Positions 37,480 through 48,926 are shown, numbered from the stretch's first letter. The stretch: 64,000 bases of DNA from Vreelandella azerica (GCF_013112225.1 NZ_JABFHI010000001.1:777064-841063); one strand, 5' to 3'. Notes: generated by a model from the letters alone, not told the origin. Numbers and translations are program-made.

Positions 37480-38752
37480 ATGAAGCCAGAAACAATTGCC
37501 CTGCACCACGGTTATTCACCCGACTCTCAGAATGCGGTGGCGGTGCCAATTCACCAGACCACTTCATTCTCTTTTGATAGTGCCCAGCACGCGGCTGATC
37601 TGTTTGATCTTAAGGTCGAAGGTAATATCTATTCACGCATAATGAACCCTACCTGCGCCGTTCTGGAACAGCGCGTGGCGGCATTGGAAGGGGGATTGCC
37701 GGGTTGGCCGTGGCCTCGGGGATGGCGGCAATCACTTATGCCATCCAGACGATTGCCGAAGCGGGCGATAACATTGTCTCGATCAGTGAACTGTACGGCG
37801 GCACCTACAACTTGTTTGCCCATACGCTGCCGCGCCAGGGTATTGAAGTACGCTTTGCTGACAAGGACGATTTCGCAGGTCTTGAAGCGCTGATTGACGG
37901 CCGTACCAAGGCGGTTTATTGCGAGAGTATTGGCAACCCTTCCGGTGGCGTGGTGGATATCGCCAAGCTGGCGGAAGTAGCGCATCGCCATGGTGTACCG
38001 GTCATGGTGGATAACACCACGGCAACGCCCTTTCTGTGCCGCCCGATCGAGCATGGTGCCGATATCGTGGTCAATTCAGCGACCAAGTATATGGGTGGCC
38101 ATGGCACTACCGTCGGCGGGGTGATTGTCGATTCAGGCAAGTTCCCCTGGGCAGAAAACGCCAATCGCTTTCCGCTTCTGACCGAGCCTGATGTTTCCTA
38201 TCATGGCGTCAGCTATACCCGTGACGTGGGCGAAGCAGCCTTTATTGCCCGTGCCCGTGTGGTGCCCCTGCGCAACATGGGGGCGGCGCTGTCAGCCCAG
38301 GCCGCCTGGAACCTGCTACAGGGCCTGGAAACCCTGGCGCTGCGAATGGAGCGGGTGTGTGCCAATACACTGATAGTTGCCAAACATCTTGAGGCTCATC
38401 CGCTGGTTGACTGGGTGCATTACGCCGGGCTTGAAAACCATCCGGATCATGCCCTGGCCAAGCGCTATATGCAGGGGCACGCCTCGGGCATTCTGAGCTT
38501 CGGCGTGAAAGGGGGCAGGAAGCCGCTGAGCGTTTCTATGACGCCTTGGCATTGATTCTGCGTCTGGTCAACATTGGTGATGCCAAAAGCTGCTCGTCAA
38601 TTCCGGCCTCCACTACCCACCGCCAGCTGAACGAGCAGGAACTCAAGGCCGCTGGGGTCACCGCCGATATGGTGCGCCTGTCGATTGGCATCGAACATAT
38701 TGATGATCTGTTGGCAGATATTGATCAAGCACTGGAGGCTTCGCAGTCATAA
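37480..38752 (+). CDS. metY: O-acetylhomoserine sulfhydrylase (two frameshifts)
   Basis: A PLP enzyme of the Cys/Met metabolism family, about 424 residues when repaired, the normal MetY length. It makes homocysteine from O-acetylhomoserine and sulfide (or O-succinylhomoserine in the related MetZ). The start [25 protein letters not shown] (PLP/phosphate region), and the Schiff-base Lys in [11 protein letters not shown] are clear; SSIPASTTH is the C-terminal conserved motif. Two breaks, both at G5 runs that need a sixth G: 37690-37694 (gives [14 protein letters not shown]) and 38511-38515 (gives [14 protein letters not shown]). Ribosome site AGAGACG before the ATG. Divergent from the SulP operon. 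Confidence 0.9.
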
Positions 38753-38842
38753 AGACCGGTAAGTTTAAATGTTTCTCTATGGGTAACATTTATACCTCCA
38801 AAGTGTAACTTATTTTCCGCTTTTAACGCGGTAACCTCCTCT

Positions 38843-38886
38843 CAGGGTTGAACATGATGCGTTTGCATCATGTTCACCCTGTTTTC
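38843..38886 (+). terminator. Probable terminator downstream of metY
   Basis: An 11-bp perfect stem GAACATGATGC / GCATCATGTTC (38850-38860 and 38865-38875) with loop GTTT, extended by AGGG/CCCT, followed by GTTTTCC. It lies 90 bases after the metY stop. The rest of the 265-base gap to the chemoreceptor gene shows nothing else I can name. Confidence 0.65.
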
Positions 38887-39017
38887 CGGTAAGACTGTCC
38901 CGGTCACCCCTTTATAGCGGCCTGCTTTGCGGATGCTTTCAAAGCGAGGCACTGTGCTGTGCATTAACCACCGATAATCCAACAATAACTGACAATCAAA
39001 CAATAAGGTGTCCATCC

Positions 39018-40627
39018 ATGATGCGAACGGTATCTGTTCTGGCGTCACTCGTGTTTTTTTACTGGCAGCAGGCGGGCATTGGTTAGGAGGCGTCTGGGGA
39101 TATCTTGGCTTGCTAAGCGCCACACTTGGGGGAGCAGCGCTAGTTTTCAGTGGCTCGTTAGGGATTTATTACGCTGATCAGAAGACTCTGGAACAGGGCA
39201 ACTCATGGCTATGGCCGGTACGCGATTATCGCTCTGTACGTAACTTGGCCTATCGTTTGATGCCGCGCGCCAGTAGTACTGCGATTGCCTCGGCTGAAGT
39301 CTCACATTATGCCGACCGTATGGATCAGCGCCTGGATACCCAGGAAGAGATGGCGCGAGATGCGTCTGCCAGCATGTCAGCCATTAACGCTGCCATCATG
39401 CAGGTCAGTCAGAGTGCTACTCAGGTAGCCACCTTGGCGGAAAGTGCTCGCAATGCCAGCCATGCCAATCGCGGCGAGCTGGTAGAAATTATCAGTGAAA
39501 TGAATGACGTCTCCCGTCGTTCAGATGAAGCCCTGGAAATGCTGACAGCGTTGAACGATAAGATTGAACGGGTTCGCAATGTGACATCCATGATCGAAGG
39601 TATTGCCGAGCAGACCCACCTGTTGTCGCTTAATGCGTCTATCGAAGCGGCTAGGGCCGGCGAGCACGGTCGTGGTTTTGCCGTAGTGGCCGGTGAGGTA
39701 CGTAACCTGGCGCTCAAGACCTCAACGGCAACCCAGAACGTGGATACGCTGGTGAAAGATATGCACCTTAGCGGACAGACCGTGGTCAATACCATGGGGC
39801 ATCTGATGACCCGTATCAGCGAGCGTTCACAGGGAATCGAGCAGGTGGGAAATCGCCTGGGTAGCATGACCGATGAAGTGGATCAGGTACATCGCGAGAT
39901 CACCCAGGTAGCAGACGCGATGGAAAGCACCCAGCTACATAGCCAGAAGGTAACCGATTCGCTGCGCCAGCTGGAAGATGATGTCGATGAAGGCAACCGC
40001 AATATGCACGAATTGGCACAGCAGGCCAGGGCGCTTATGGATGCTGCTGAAAGTGTTGACGGTGAGCTGGCTCAACAGCGCCTGGCCGGGCGCCATCAAG
40101 CCGTTTTTCATGCCGCCCGCGAGGCAGCTGATCAAGTTGGCAAGCTGTTTGAACAGGCTATTAAGCGCGGTGAGCTAAAGGAATCTGAGCTATTTGAGCC
40201 AAGCTATGAGTCGATTACCGGCACCCGGCCACCCATGTATCACACCGGATTTGATCGCTTTACCGATCGTTTTCTGCCAGCGATTCAAGAGCCCATGCTC
40301 AAGCACTATTCACTGGGGTATGCGATTGCCTGTGATCACAATGGTTATGTCCCTACCCATAACCAGGCGGTCAGCCAGCCGCCGACCGGTGATTATGAAC
40401 ATGACCTGGCATTTTGTCGAAGCAAGCGTATTTTTGATGACCCGACGGGCAGCCGCTGCGGTAAACATGAAAACGCCCTGCTTCTGCAGACGTATAAGCG
40501 CGATACCGGGGAAGTCATGCACGACCTTTCTGTTCCCATCTATGTTAACGGCAAGCACTGGGGTGGCTTTCGCGTGGGCTACCAGCCGGAGCAGACCACG
40601 GCAGTAGCTGCCTTACCGAGCCGCTGA
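39018..40627 (+). CDS. Methyl-accepting chemotaxis protein with C-terminal sensor-like domain (frameshifted near start)
   Basis: About 536 residues when repaired. One or two N-terminal hydrophobic segments (about residues 5-17 and 25-47), then a coiled-coil MCP signalling domain whose hairpin tip is readable as [25 protein letters not shown] (in parts: [20 protein letters not shown]). After the signalling helices comes a C-terminal domain (about 380-530) with [43 protein letters not shown] and [14 protein letters not shown], resembling Cache-like sensor ends. The start ATG at 39018 (AAGG upstream) is out of frame by one base at a T7 run (39054-39060); an eighth T gives [11 protein letters not shown]. 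The alternative GTG at 39008 needs no correction but gives a poor N terminus. Confidence 0.88.
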
Positions 40628-41530
40628 GGCGGTCGGGCGTGGTTTCGACTGCTGCCAGGCCGAATAGGAATAAAGCGCCAGCCCGGTCCAGATCAGCACA
40701 AAGGTGAGTAGCTGAATCAGTGACAGGGCTTCCTTGAATACCAACAAAGCGATAAAGAACTGCATGCTGGGGTTGATGTACATCAGAAACCCAATGGTGG
40801 CCAGGCGTAAGCGCCGGGTAGCACCGGCGAACGCCATCAGTGGAAGGGCGGTGAGTACACCGCTGGCGATCAGCAGCAGGGTGGTACGTGTTTCACCGGC
40901 AAAATGTGAGCTGCCTTCAAGGGTTAACCAGCTGAAGGCGATTAGCGCTAACGGCATCAGAAGCAGTGTTTCCACAAAAAGTCCAGACAGCCCATCCAGC
41001 GGTACCTGTTTACGAAACAGCCCATAGGTGCCAAATGAAAATGCCAGTATCAGGCTCAACCAGGGCATCTCACCGAGCAGCACAAACTGGATGCCGATAG
41101 CCAGGGTTGCCAGGCCTAGCGCAATCAACTGCAGTTTCGCCATGACTTCCCTGAGCACCAGTATCCCCAGACCCACATTGACCAGAGGCGTCAAAAAATA
41201 GCCCAGGCTGGCCTGCAATACCTGTTTGCTTTCCACCGCATAGATGTAAACGCCCCAATTCAGGGCGATCAGCAAGGCACAGGCCAACACTCGGCTCAGG
41301 CGTTTCGGCTCGCTGAGGGCGGCGACAACGGGCGACCAGCGCTGGAGCAAGGTGATCAACCCGACCAGAAACAGACACGACCATAGAATCCGGTGTATCA
41401 GGATCTCAAAAGCAGGTACGCCGTCAAACAGGGCGAAAAACAGTGGGAAGCAGCCCCACATCATATAGGCAGCAAGCCCGAACATAACGCCTTTGGTGGC
41501 TTCGGGATCACGCAGGGGTTGAGCAGACAT
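40613..41530 (-). CDS. rarD: EamA family transporter RarD
   Basis: A 305-residue drug/metabolite transporter superfamily member with ten hydrophobic segments in two EamA repeats. The N-terminal [20 protein letters not shown] and the segment [13 protein letters not shown] are typical of RarD, as is the downstream [11 protein letters not shown]. RarD has been linked to chloramphenicol sensitivity; the true substrate is unclear. It overlaps the chemoreceptor's 3' end by 15 bases in convergent orientation. It diverges from the amidase gene over a 92-base gap. Confidence 0.9.
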   Translation of the reverse strand: MSAQPLRDPEATKGVMFGLAAYMMWGCFPLFFALFDGVPAFEILIHRILWSCLFLVGLITLLQRWSPVVAALSEPKRLSRVLACALLIALNWGVYIYAVESKQVLQASLGYFLTPLVNVGLGILVLREVMAKLQLIALGLATLAIGIQFVLLGEMPWLSLILAFSFGTYGLFRKQVPLDGLSGLFVETLLLMPLALIAFSWLTLEGSSHFAGETRTTLLLIASGVLTALPLMAFAGATRRLRLATIGFLMYINPSMQFFIALLVFKEALSLIQLLTFVLIWTGLALYSYSAWQQSKPRPTASAAR

Positions 41531-41622
41531 AAGGGTCTCGGTAACGAAAAATGTTAATCTAGCACAAATGGATGAGACTTAATTACCCTTAAAGCAATCA
41601 GCGCTCACAAAGGAGGCTATTT

Positions 41623-42438
41623 ATGAGCCAGCTAACCACCACATTGGTGCAATGTGACCTGCGCTGGGAAGATCCTGCTGCCAATCATCGTCATCTTGAT
41701 ACCCTGCTGGGCGATCTCGACGGTAACACAACCGATGTGATCGTCCTGCCGGAAATGTTTGCGACCGGTTTTACCATGAATTCCCGGGAGCAGGCCCAGC
41801 CCATGGAACACAGCGAAAGCGTGGCCTGGCTGAAAGCCCAGGCGCACAAGCGCGGCTGCGTGATAACAGGGAGTGTGGCCATCAAGGAAGCAGGCGAACA
41901 CTATAATCGCTTGATCTGGGCAGCACCTGACGGTGAGTTGATTGTGTATGACAAGCGTCACCTGTTCAGAATGGCTGGTGAGCATGAACGCTATGCCATG
42001 GGTGAAGGCCGCAAGGTGATTACCTACAAGGGGTTTCGGATCCTGCTTAGCGTCTGCTATGACCTGCGCTTTCCAGTCTGGATGCGCCAGCAAGCAGCTG
42101 AGGATGAGACCTTTGAATATGATGCCATTCTGTGTGTTGCCAATTGGCCAGCACCCCGTCGCCACCCCTGGCGGACGCTGCTACAGGCCCGTGCGATCGA
42201 GAATCTCTGCTATGTGGTAGGCGTCAACCGTGTGGGAGAGGATATTAAAGGCCTGGCTTACAGTGGTGACTCCCTGCTGGTGGATTTCAAAGGCGAGCCC
42301 GTGGTGGATCACCCAGCCTATGAAGCCTTTGTAGAAACAGCCACGCTGGACCTGGATGCCCTGAATGAATTCCGTGAAAAATTTCCTGCCTGGCAGGATA
42401 GCGACCGCTTTGAACTGCTACCCGGAGTTGGCCACTGA
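41623..42438 (+). CDS. Nitrilase-superfamily amidohydrolase (YafV/omega-amidase-like)
   Basis: A 271-residue carbon-nitrogen hydrolase. The Glu-Lys-Cys triad is visible as Glu in VLPEMFATGF, Lys in YDKRHLFRM and Cys in LLSVCYDLRFPVW. This pattern and length match YafV/Nit2-like omega-amidases that hydrolyse 2-oxoglutaramate or 2-oxosuccinamate, metabolites of glutamine transaminases in methionine salvage. AAGGAGGC precedes the ATG. Its stop overlaps the rsuA start by one base (TGATG), so the two are probably co-translated. Confidence 0.88.
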   Translation: MSQLTTTLVQCDLRWEDPAANHRHLDTLLGDLDGNTTDVIVLPEMFATGFTMNSREQAQPMEHSESVAWLKAQAHKRGCVITGSVAIKEAGEHYNRLIWAAPDGELIVYDKRHLFRMAGEHERYAMGEGRKVITYKGFRILLSVCYDLRFPVWMRQQAAEDETFEYDAILCVANWPAPRRHPWRTLLQARAIENLCYVVGVNRVGEDIKGLAYSGDSLLVDFKGEPVVDHPAYEAFVETATLDLDALNEFREKFPAWQDSDRFELLPGVGH

Positions 42439-43142
42439 TGCGCCTTGACCGTTTTTTAAGTGAAACCACTGACCTGACCCGCAGCCTGGCCAAGCGGGCA
42501 TTGAAAAATGGAGAAGTGGAAATCAACGGCTTGCCAGCCAAGCAGCCTGCCCTGCACATTGACCCGGACAGCGACAGGATAACCTGGCAGGGAGAAGTGC
42601 TGGCCCTGGTGGGGCTGCGTTACCTGATGCTTCACAAGCCGGCCGGGGTGGAATGTACGGCGCGGCGCGGGCTGTATCCCCGGGCCATCGACCTGATTGA
42701 CCTGCCCAATGCAGATCGGCTGCAGCCCGTCGGGCGTCTGGATGTGGATACTACTGGCCTGTTATTGATGAGTGATGACGGCCACTGGGCGCACCGCATC
42801 ATGTCGCCCAAGCATCTTTGTGCCAAGGTCTATCTCGCTACCCTGGCTGAGCCTTGGGAAGGTGAGCGTGCCAAAAGCGCCATAAAGGAGGTGGCCGAAG
42901 GGGTCTTGCTTGACGGTGAAGAAGACGTCACCAAGCCTGCCATCCTTGAGATGCTCAGCCCCACACAGGCAAAGCTGACCCTGACGGAAGGACGTTACCA
43001 TCAGGTCAAGCGGATGTTTGCCGCGCTGGGCAATCATGTCGAGCAGCTGCATCGCCATTCGATTGGCGCCATCGTGTTGGATGACGACCTGCCGCCCGGT
43101 GAATGGCGCGAACTCAGCGCAGAGGAAGTGGCGCTGTTTTAA
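42438..43142 (+). CDS. rsuA: 16S rRNA pseudouridine-516 synthase RsuA
   Basis: A 234-residue pseudouridine synthase with an N-terminal S4 RNA-binding domain (residues about 1-60, MRLDRFLSETTDLTRSLAKR) and the RsuA catalytic domain with the active Asp in GRLDVDTTGLLL. EGRYHQVKRMFAALG is the C-terminal signature of the RsuA/RluB/E/F group. The S4 domain and length fit RsuA, which modifies U516 of 16S rRNA. Overlaps the amidase stop by one base; converges on yejF with no obvious terminator. Confidence 0.9.
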   Translation: MRLDRFLSETTDLTRSLAKRALKNGEVEINGLPAKQPALHIDPDSDRITWQGEVLALVGLRYLMLHKPAGVECTARRGLYPRAIDLIDLPNADRLQPVGRLDVDTTGLLLMSDDGHWAHRIMSPKHLCAKVYLATLAEPWEGERAKSAIKEVAEGVLLDGEEDVTKPAILEMLSPTQAKLTLTEGRYHQVKRMFAALGNHVEQLHRHSIGAIVLDDDLPPGEWRELSAEEVALF

Positions 43143-43188
43143 CCGGGGCTGTCCTCATACAGCGCGTAAGTATCATTATGTGTAAGTT

Positions 43189-44805
43189 TCAAACCAGCTG
43201 GGCGGCTTTTACCAGCCGCCGTGTGTACTCATGCTGTGGTGCGGTCAGCAGGTCCTGGCTGGGGCCTGATTCCACCACCTCGCCTTCCTTGAGTACCACG
43301 ATGCGGTGTGCCATGGCGCGTACCACGGCAAGGTCGTGGCTGATAAACAGATAGCTCAGCTGGCGCCTGGCCTGTAAATCGCGCAGCAGTTCGACAATCT
43401 GTTTTTGCACCGTGCGGTCGAGGGCTGAGGTCGGCTCATCCAGCACCAGTAATTCAGGTTCCAGAATGATTGCTCGGGCAATGGCGATCCGCTGGCGCTG
43501 CCCGCCAGAAAATTCGTGCGGGTAGCGGGAAGCCACGCTTTCCTGCAGGCCAACTTCCTGCAAGGTCTGGTGAACGCGTTTTTCCACCTCGCCAATTGAA
43601 GCGCTGGAAAATGAAAGCGTAACCCTTCGCTGACGATATCAAACACTGACATCCGCGGTGACAGGGCGCCATAAGGATCCTGAAAGACCATCTGAAAACG
43701 GTGCCGCTGGCGCCTGAGAGCCTTGCCCGTCAGCTGATGCAGGGCATCTTCTCCCAGGTAAACCTCGCCCTGGCTTTGCACCAGACGCATCACGGCAGAA
43801 GCCAGCGTGGTCTTGCCTGAGCCGGATTCCCCGACAATCCCCAGGGTTTCCCCAGGGGCTACATAGAGATCAGTGGGCTCTACGGCCACAAAAAGGCGCC
43901 GGCTGGCGGCGAAAAAGGCCTGCCCTGGGGCGTGCAAAGGCGACACTCAGCCGAGTGGCTTCCAGGCGCGGCTGGACACGCCCAACCGGCTTGGGGCGGC
44001 CTTGGGGCTCTGCCGCCAGCAGCGCAGCGGTGTAATCGCTTTGGGGATGATTGAATACCTGGCTGACCGGGCCGCTTTCCTGCTGTTGGCCTTGATACAT
44101 GACGCAGACTCTATCTGCATGGGCGCGTACCAGGTTAAGGTCATGGGTAATAAACAGCATGCCCATGGAGTGCTGATCACGCAGGTCACGCAGCAGGGCA
44201 AGAATTTCCTGTTGAACCGTCACATCCAGGGCGGTGGTCGGCTCGTCGGCAATCAACAGCTTTGGCTGATTGGCAATGGCCATGGCAATCATTACCCGCT
44301 GGCGCTGGCCACCAGAAAGCTGATGGGGCCAGGCATCCAGTAGCTCATCCGGGCGCGGCAGGCGCACCTGTTCAAGCAGTTCACGGGCGCGTTGGCGTGC
44401 TGCCTTGCCGGTCAGGCTCTGATGCAGGCGCAGAGTTTCACCTATCTGCTTGCCGACCCGATGCAGGGGGTTCAGAGACGTCATCGGTTCCTGGAACACA
44501 AACCCGACCTGATTACCCAGAATGGTTTTCCACTGCGAGCGTTTCAGGCTGGCTAGGTCAGTACCTGCCAGTGAACGTTCACCGCTGACCTGTGCATTGT
44601 CCGGCAAGAGGTTCATGACCCCCAGCGCCGAGACGGATTTCCCCGAGCCGGATTCACCTACCAGTGCCAGGGTTTCCCCCGCCTTGACGTTAAAACTGAG
44701 ATTGTCGACGACCTGGCTGCCATCGAAGCCGACACTCAGGTGCTTGACGTCCAAAAGCGTTGACGACGATGGGGCGAATGCCTGCTGAGCTGAGTGTTCA
44801 GCCAT
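43189..44805 (-). CDS. yejF: Peptide ABC transporter dual ATPase YejF (two frameshifts)
   Basis: About 538 residues when repaired: two ABC domains in one chain, as in E. coli YejF. First domain: Walker A GESGSGKSV, signature LSGGQRQRVMIAMA, Walker B LLIADEPTTALD. Second domain: Walker A GESGSGKTT, FQDPYGALSPRMSV, signature FSGGQRQRIAIARA and LLVLDEPTSALD. Two breaks. An A5 run at 43890-43894 has one base too many (removal gives FRRQPAPFVAVEPTDL), and an A4 run at 43608-43611 has one too few (addition gives HFSSASIGEVEKRVH). The start is the ATG at 44805 with AAGGAGG, overlapping yejE by eight bases. Last gene of the yejABEF run. Confidence 0.88.
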
Positions 44806-45841
44806 GGGTAACCTCCTTGTGGCGTGACTGCACATGGCGAGGGTCGAAGGCATCGCGCAGCCCCTCGCCGATAAACACCAGTAAGGAGAGCATGACAGCC
44901 AGGGTCATAAAGGCGGTGATGCCCAGCCAGGGGGCGTGAAGGTTGTTCTTGCCCTGAGCGGCCAGTTCACCCAAGGAAGGTGAACCCGGCGGCAGGCCAA
45001 AGCCGAGGAAGTCCAACGCCGTCAGGGTGCCGATGGCCCCGGTAAACAGGAAGGGCACAAAGGTCAGGGTGGCCACCATGGCATTGGGTAACACATGGCG
45101 CCACATGATCAGGTGTGAGGGCAGCCCCATGGCCTTGGCTGCGCGCACATATTCCAGATTGCGCGCGCGCAGGAACTCAGCGCGAACGATATCCACCAGG
45201 CCAAGCCACGAAAACAGCATCATGATGCCCAATAGCCACCAGAAGCCGGGCTGGACGAAGCTGGCGAGAATAATCAACAGGAATAGCACCGGCAGCCCCG
45301 ACCAGATTTCAGTAAAGCGCTGGCCGACCAAATCCACCTTGCCGCCGAAGTAGCCCTGAACGCCGCCGATAAATACGCCCATTACCAGCGAACCGGCAGT
45401 CAGTACCAAGGCAAAGGCGACGGAAAGCCGAAACCCATAGATCACTCGCGACAATACATCGCGGCCCTGATCATCGGTACCCAGCCAATGACGGCTATCC
45501 GGCGCGGCGGGCGAAGGGCGGGTCATATGCATATCCAGGGTTTGATAGGAAAACGGAATCAGCGGCCAGAGTGCCCAGCCGTTTTCCTCGATCTGTTCCT
45601 GAATAAAGGGGTCGAGGTAATCGGTATGGGTCGGCAAAAAGCCACCGAATTCGGTTTCCGGATAATCCACCACCAGCGGCAGGTACCACTCTCCCTCGAA
45701 TTTGAGAATCAACGGCTTATCATTGGCCACCAGCTCAGCAAACAGGCTGAACACAAACAGGGCGCTGAACAGCCAGAGCGATACGCGGGCGCGGCGGTTG
45801 GCACGAAAGGCAGCAATACGACGGCGGGTAATCGGCGACAC
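44798..45841 (-). CDS. yejE: Peptide ABC transporter permease YejE
   Basis: A 347-residue permease of the DppC type. An N-terminal membrane segment (about 20-40), the large periplasmic insert characteristic of YejE (residues about 50-135, with DSRHWLGTDDQGRDVLSR), then five segments of the BPD_transp_1 domain with the EAA-like loop VRAAKAMGLPSHLI. The start is the GTG at 45841, two bases after the yejB stop. Works with YejB as the membrane channel for oligopeptides; in E. coli the Yej system also imports microcin C. Confidence 0.92.
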   Translation of the reverse strand: MSPITRRRIAAFRANRRARVSLWLFSALFVFSLFAELVANDKPLILKFEGEWYLPLVVDYPETEFGGFLPTHTDYLDPFIQEQIEENGWALWPLIPFSYQTLDMHMTRPSPAAPDSRHWLGTDDQGRDVLSRVIYGFRLSVAFALVLTAGSLVMGVFIGGVQGYFGGKVDLVGQRFTEIWSGLPVLFLLIILASFVQPGFWWLLGIMMLFSWLGLVDIVRAEFLRARNLEYVRAAKAMGLPSHLIMWRHVLPNAMVATLTFVPFLFTGAIGTLTALDFLGFGLPPGSPSLGELAAQGKNNLHAPWLGITAFMTLAVMLSLLVFIGEGLRDAFDPRHVQSRHKEVTHG

Positions 45842-45843
45842 GG

Positions 45844-46917
45844 TTACGACTCCCGGGTAGCAAAATCGATGCGTGGGTCAACCCACACATAGGTCAGGTC
45901 TGATAGCAGCTTGAGCAAGAGACCAATCAGGGTATAGAGGTAAAGCGTACCGAAGATGACCGGATAATCCCGCTGCATGACCGCTTCAAAACCCAGCAGG
46001 CCGAGTCCATCAAGGGAGAAAATCACTTCGATCAGCAGCGCGCCGGTAAAGAAGATACCCACCAGCGCCGCGGGCAAACCGGCAATAATGATCAGCATGG
46101 CGTTGCGAAACACATGGCCGTACAGAATCCGCCGTTCATCAGCGCCTTTGGCTTTGGCGGTCAGGACGTACTGCTTGTGGATCTCATCCAGAAAGCTGTT
46201 CTTGGTCAGCATGGTCAGGGTCGCAAAACTGCCGATGGAGGCGGCAATAACCGGCAGGGTGATGTGCCAGGCGTAATCCTTGATCTTGCCCCAGGTGGAA
46301 AGGCTGTCGAAATCCGGTGAGGTCAGCCCGCGCAGTGGAAACCAGTCCAGGTAGGTGCCACCGGCGAACAGCACAATCAGCAGGATGGCAAACAGAAAAC
46401 CGGGAATCGCATAGCCGACAATTACCAGCCCCGAGGTCCACACATCAAAGCGCGAGCCATGGCGAAGTGCCTTACGAATCCCCAGCGGAATCGAGATCAG
46501 ATAGACCAGCAGGGTTGTCCATAAGCCCAGGGATATCGAAACCGGCAGGCGTTCTATCATCAATTCAATCACTGGTCGGTCGCGAAAGAAGCTGGTGCCG
46601 AAATCAAAAGTCAGGTAATCACCCATCATGGTCAGAAAGCGCTGATGAGCGGGCTGGTCAAAGCCGAACTGCTGTTCAAGCTGTTCGATAAAGCGCGGGT
46701 CTATGCCCCGGGCACCGCGCGAATCATCGCTGACCTGTACATCGCCGCCGCCCATGTCCAGGCGCGTGCTGGCCATGGCATCGGCGCCTTCAAAGCGCGC
46801 CAGCATCTGGTCGATAGGGCCGCCCGGTGCTGCTTGAACAATCACAAAATTAAGCAGCATGATGCCGATCAGTGTCGGGATCATCAACAGCAGTCGACGT
46901 AGGGTATAGCGCGCCAA
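45844..46917 (-). CDS. yejB: Peptide ABC transporter permease YejB
   Basis: A 357-residue DppB-type permease. [21 protein letters not shown] is the first membrane segment (quoted up to LLNF), followed by the periplasmic portion with [15 protein letters not shown], which is a family hallmark, and five more segments. The EAA-like loop appears as [14 protein letters not shown] ribosome site AAGGAGC lies upstream of the ATG. Between yejA and yejE, in the usual order. Confidence 0.93.
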   Translation of the reverse strand: MARYTLRRLLLMIPTLIGIMLLNFVIVQAAPGGPIDQMLARFEGADAMASTRLDMGGGDVQVSDDSRGARGIDPRFIEQLEQQFGFDQPAHQRFLTMMGDYLTFDFGTSFFRDRPVIELMIERLPVSISLGLWTTLLVYLISIPLGIRKALRHGSRFDVWTSGLVIVGYAIPGFLFAILLIVLFAGGTYLDWFPLRGLTSPDFDSLSTWGKIKDYAWHITLPVIAASIGSFATLTMLTKNSFLDEIHKQYVLTAKAKGADERRILYGHVFRNAMLIIIAGLPAALVGIFFTGALLIEVIFSLDGLGLLGFEAVMQRDYPVIFGTLYLYTLIGLLLKLLSDLTYVWVDPRIDFATRES

Positions 46918-47013
46918 GGCAAGGCTCCTTTTGCAAACACTGATTTCGCAAACGTTGAACAGACGGTTATCGGAACAGGGGCAACGCTAATCTCCCCGAA
47001 CAGCTAGCCGCCA

Positions 47014-48926
47014 TTATCGACCGCTACGGCGGCGTTGAAGTTCAGCTTCCCGTTGCGTATCCACCCACCAGGCGTCCAGATCCATGGCATAGCGGGGGAA
47101 CGGCTCGTGATATTCGAACTTGTCCCACACGGCAATCCGGGTCTCGCCGGAGTGATAGTGGGGAATCACATAGAACCCCCAGCGCAGCACCCGGTCCAGC
47201 GCATGGGCAATGGTGTTGAGCTGTTCGCGGCTGTCGGCGCTAATCAGTTGGTCAACCAGGCTGTCAACTGCCGGGTGGGCAAGCCCCATCAGGTTGCGGC
47301 TTTGCGGCTGCTCAGCAGAGGCGCTGGTCCAGTAGTCGCGCTGTTCGTTGCCTGGGTTGTTGGATTGTGGAAACTGGCTGATGACCATGTCGAAATCAAA
47401 ACTGCGCAGGCGATTGAGGTACTGGTTGATATCGACAATGCGTATCGAGGTGTCAACGCCCAGGCGGGCCATGTTCCGCAGCATGGGTTGGACAACCCGC
47501 TCCAGGCCGGAGTCATACAGGAGCACTTCAAGTGCCAGAGGCTCGCCGTTTTCAGCGTTGACCAGCTGGCCATCTTCTATCTGATAACCAGCTTCACGTA
47601 GCAACTCCAGCGCCAGGCGCAGGCGTTCACGCAGTGATTCAGGGTGGTCAATCGGCAAGGGCTCGGTGAACAACTGATCAGATTGATGGGACGCCAGAAG
47701 CTCATCCCTGAAAGGAGTCAGCAATACCAGCTCTTCCTGGCTGGGCAGGCCGGTAGCTTCCATTTCCGAATTCTGGAAAAAGCTGTGGGTGCGGGAATAG
47801 GCATCGTAAAAAATATTGGTGTTCAACCAGGGGAAATCAAAGGTCAGGCTGAGCGCTTCGCGTACCCTGGGATCATCAAACTTGTCGGTGCGCAGGTTGA
47901 ATACAAAGGCCTGCATGGGGGAAGGGTTAACGTCGGGCACGGTAATACGTTCCACCAGCCCTTGCTGATAGGCAGGAAAATCGTAACCGATGGCCCAGGT
48001 TGCCGCACGGGCATCAATACGGTAATCAATCAGCCCGGCCTTGAAGGCTTCCCAGGCGATATCCCTGTCCCGGTAATAATCAATAATCAGCCGGTCAATG
48101 TTGTAGCGGCCAACATTGACCGGTAAATCCTTGGCCCAATAGTCCTCGTCGCGGGCGTAGACTATTCGCCGGCCAGGGTCTACGTCATCAATCTGGTAGG
48201 GGCCTGAGCCTGGGTGAGCTGCCAGTGTCGGTGCGGTAAAGTCACGCGTTTCCCAGTAGTGTTTGGGAAGGATCGGCATCTGGGCGACAATCAGCGGCAA
48301 TTCGCGGGAATCCGTGGTGTTGAATTCAAAGCGCACCCGATGCACATCCATGGCTACCGCCTGTTCAACACCAGCATAATAGTTGCGGAAAAAAGGGTTA
48401 CCCTCTTCGAGCAGGATATCCAGGCTGAACACTACGTCTTCAGCAGTGACTGGCTCGCCATCCTGGAAAACCGCGTCAGGATGAAGGTCGAATTCAATCC
48501 ATTCCCGTTCAGGATCCAGACGCACTCCTTCGGCCAGTAGCCCATAGAGGCTGAAAGGCTCATTGGGGTTGCTGGCCATCAGAGTGTCGTAAATCTGGGT
48601 AATGCCATTGGCCGGTGTGCCGCGAATAATGAAGGGATTCGTAGAATCAAAGCTACCCCCGGCGCACTGCGAATCATGCTGCCGCCCTTAGGCGCCTGAG
48701 GGTTGACGTGCGGAAAGTGAGCGAAGTCCTCCGGCAGGGCCGGTGTGTCATAAAGCGCCAGGGCATGCACGGTGGGGACGTTGTTTGTATCAGCATCAAC
48801 CGTTTGTGCATGGACTGTTTGCGTATGTACTATGACCGAGGAATAAATAACGGCTAGCAGAACGAACACTTGCCACCATCTGCGAGTATAAGATGATCCG
48901 CTTTCCCTGGATTTGCCAGCCCTCAT
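47014..48926 (-). CDS. yejA: Peptide ABC transporter substrate-binding protein YejA (frameshifted)
   Basis: About 637 residues when repaired, a cluster C (SBP_bac_5) periplasmic binding protein. Signal peptide near residues 15-42 (WWQVFVLLAVIYSSVIV, cleavage likely after VHA). The mature protein includes HFPHVNPQAPKGG, the usual YejA-type beginning, and DPEREWIEFDLHPDAVFQDG. It binds oligopeptides for YejBEF. The frame breaks at a C5 run (48656-48660); one more base gives SAPGGSFDSTNPF. I take the ATG at 48926, preceded by GGGAGGAAGGAGC, over the ATG at 48953. First gene of the operon. Confidence 0.9.

Noticed and set aside
44262..44588. Small plus-strand protein opposite yejF
   Set aside because: Antisense shadow of the first YejF ATP-binding domain.
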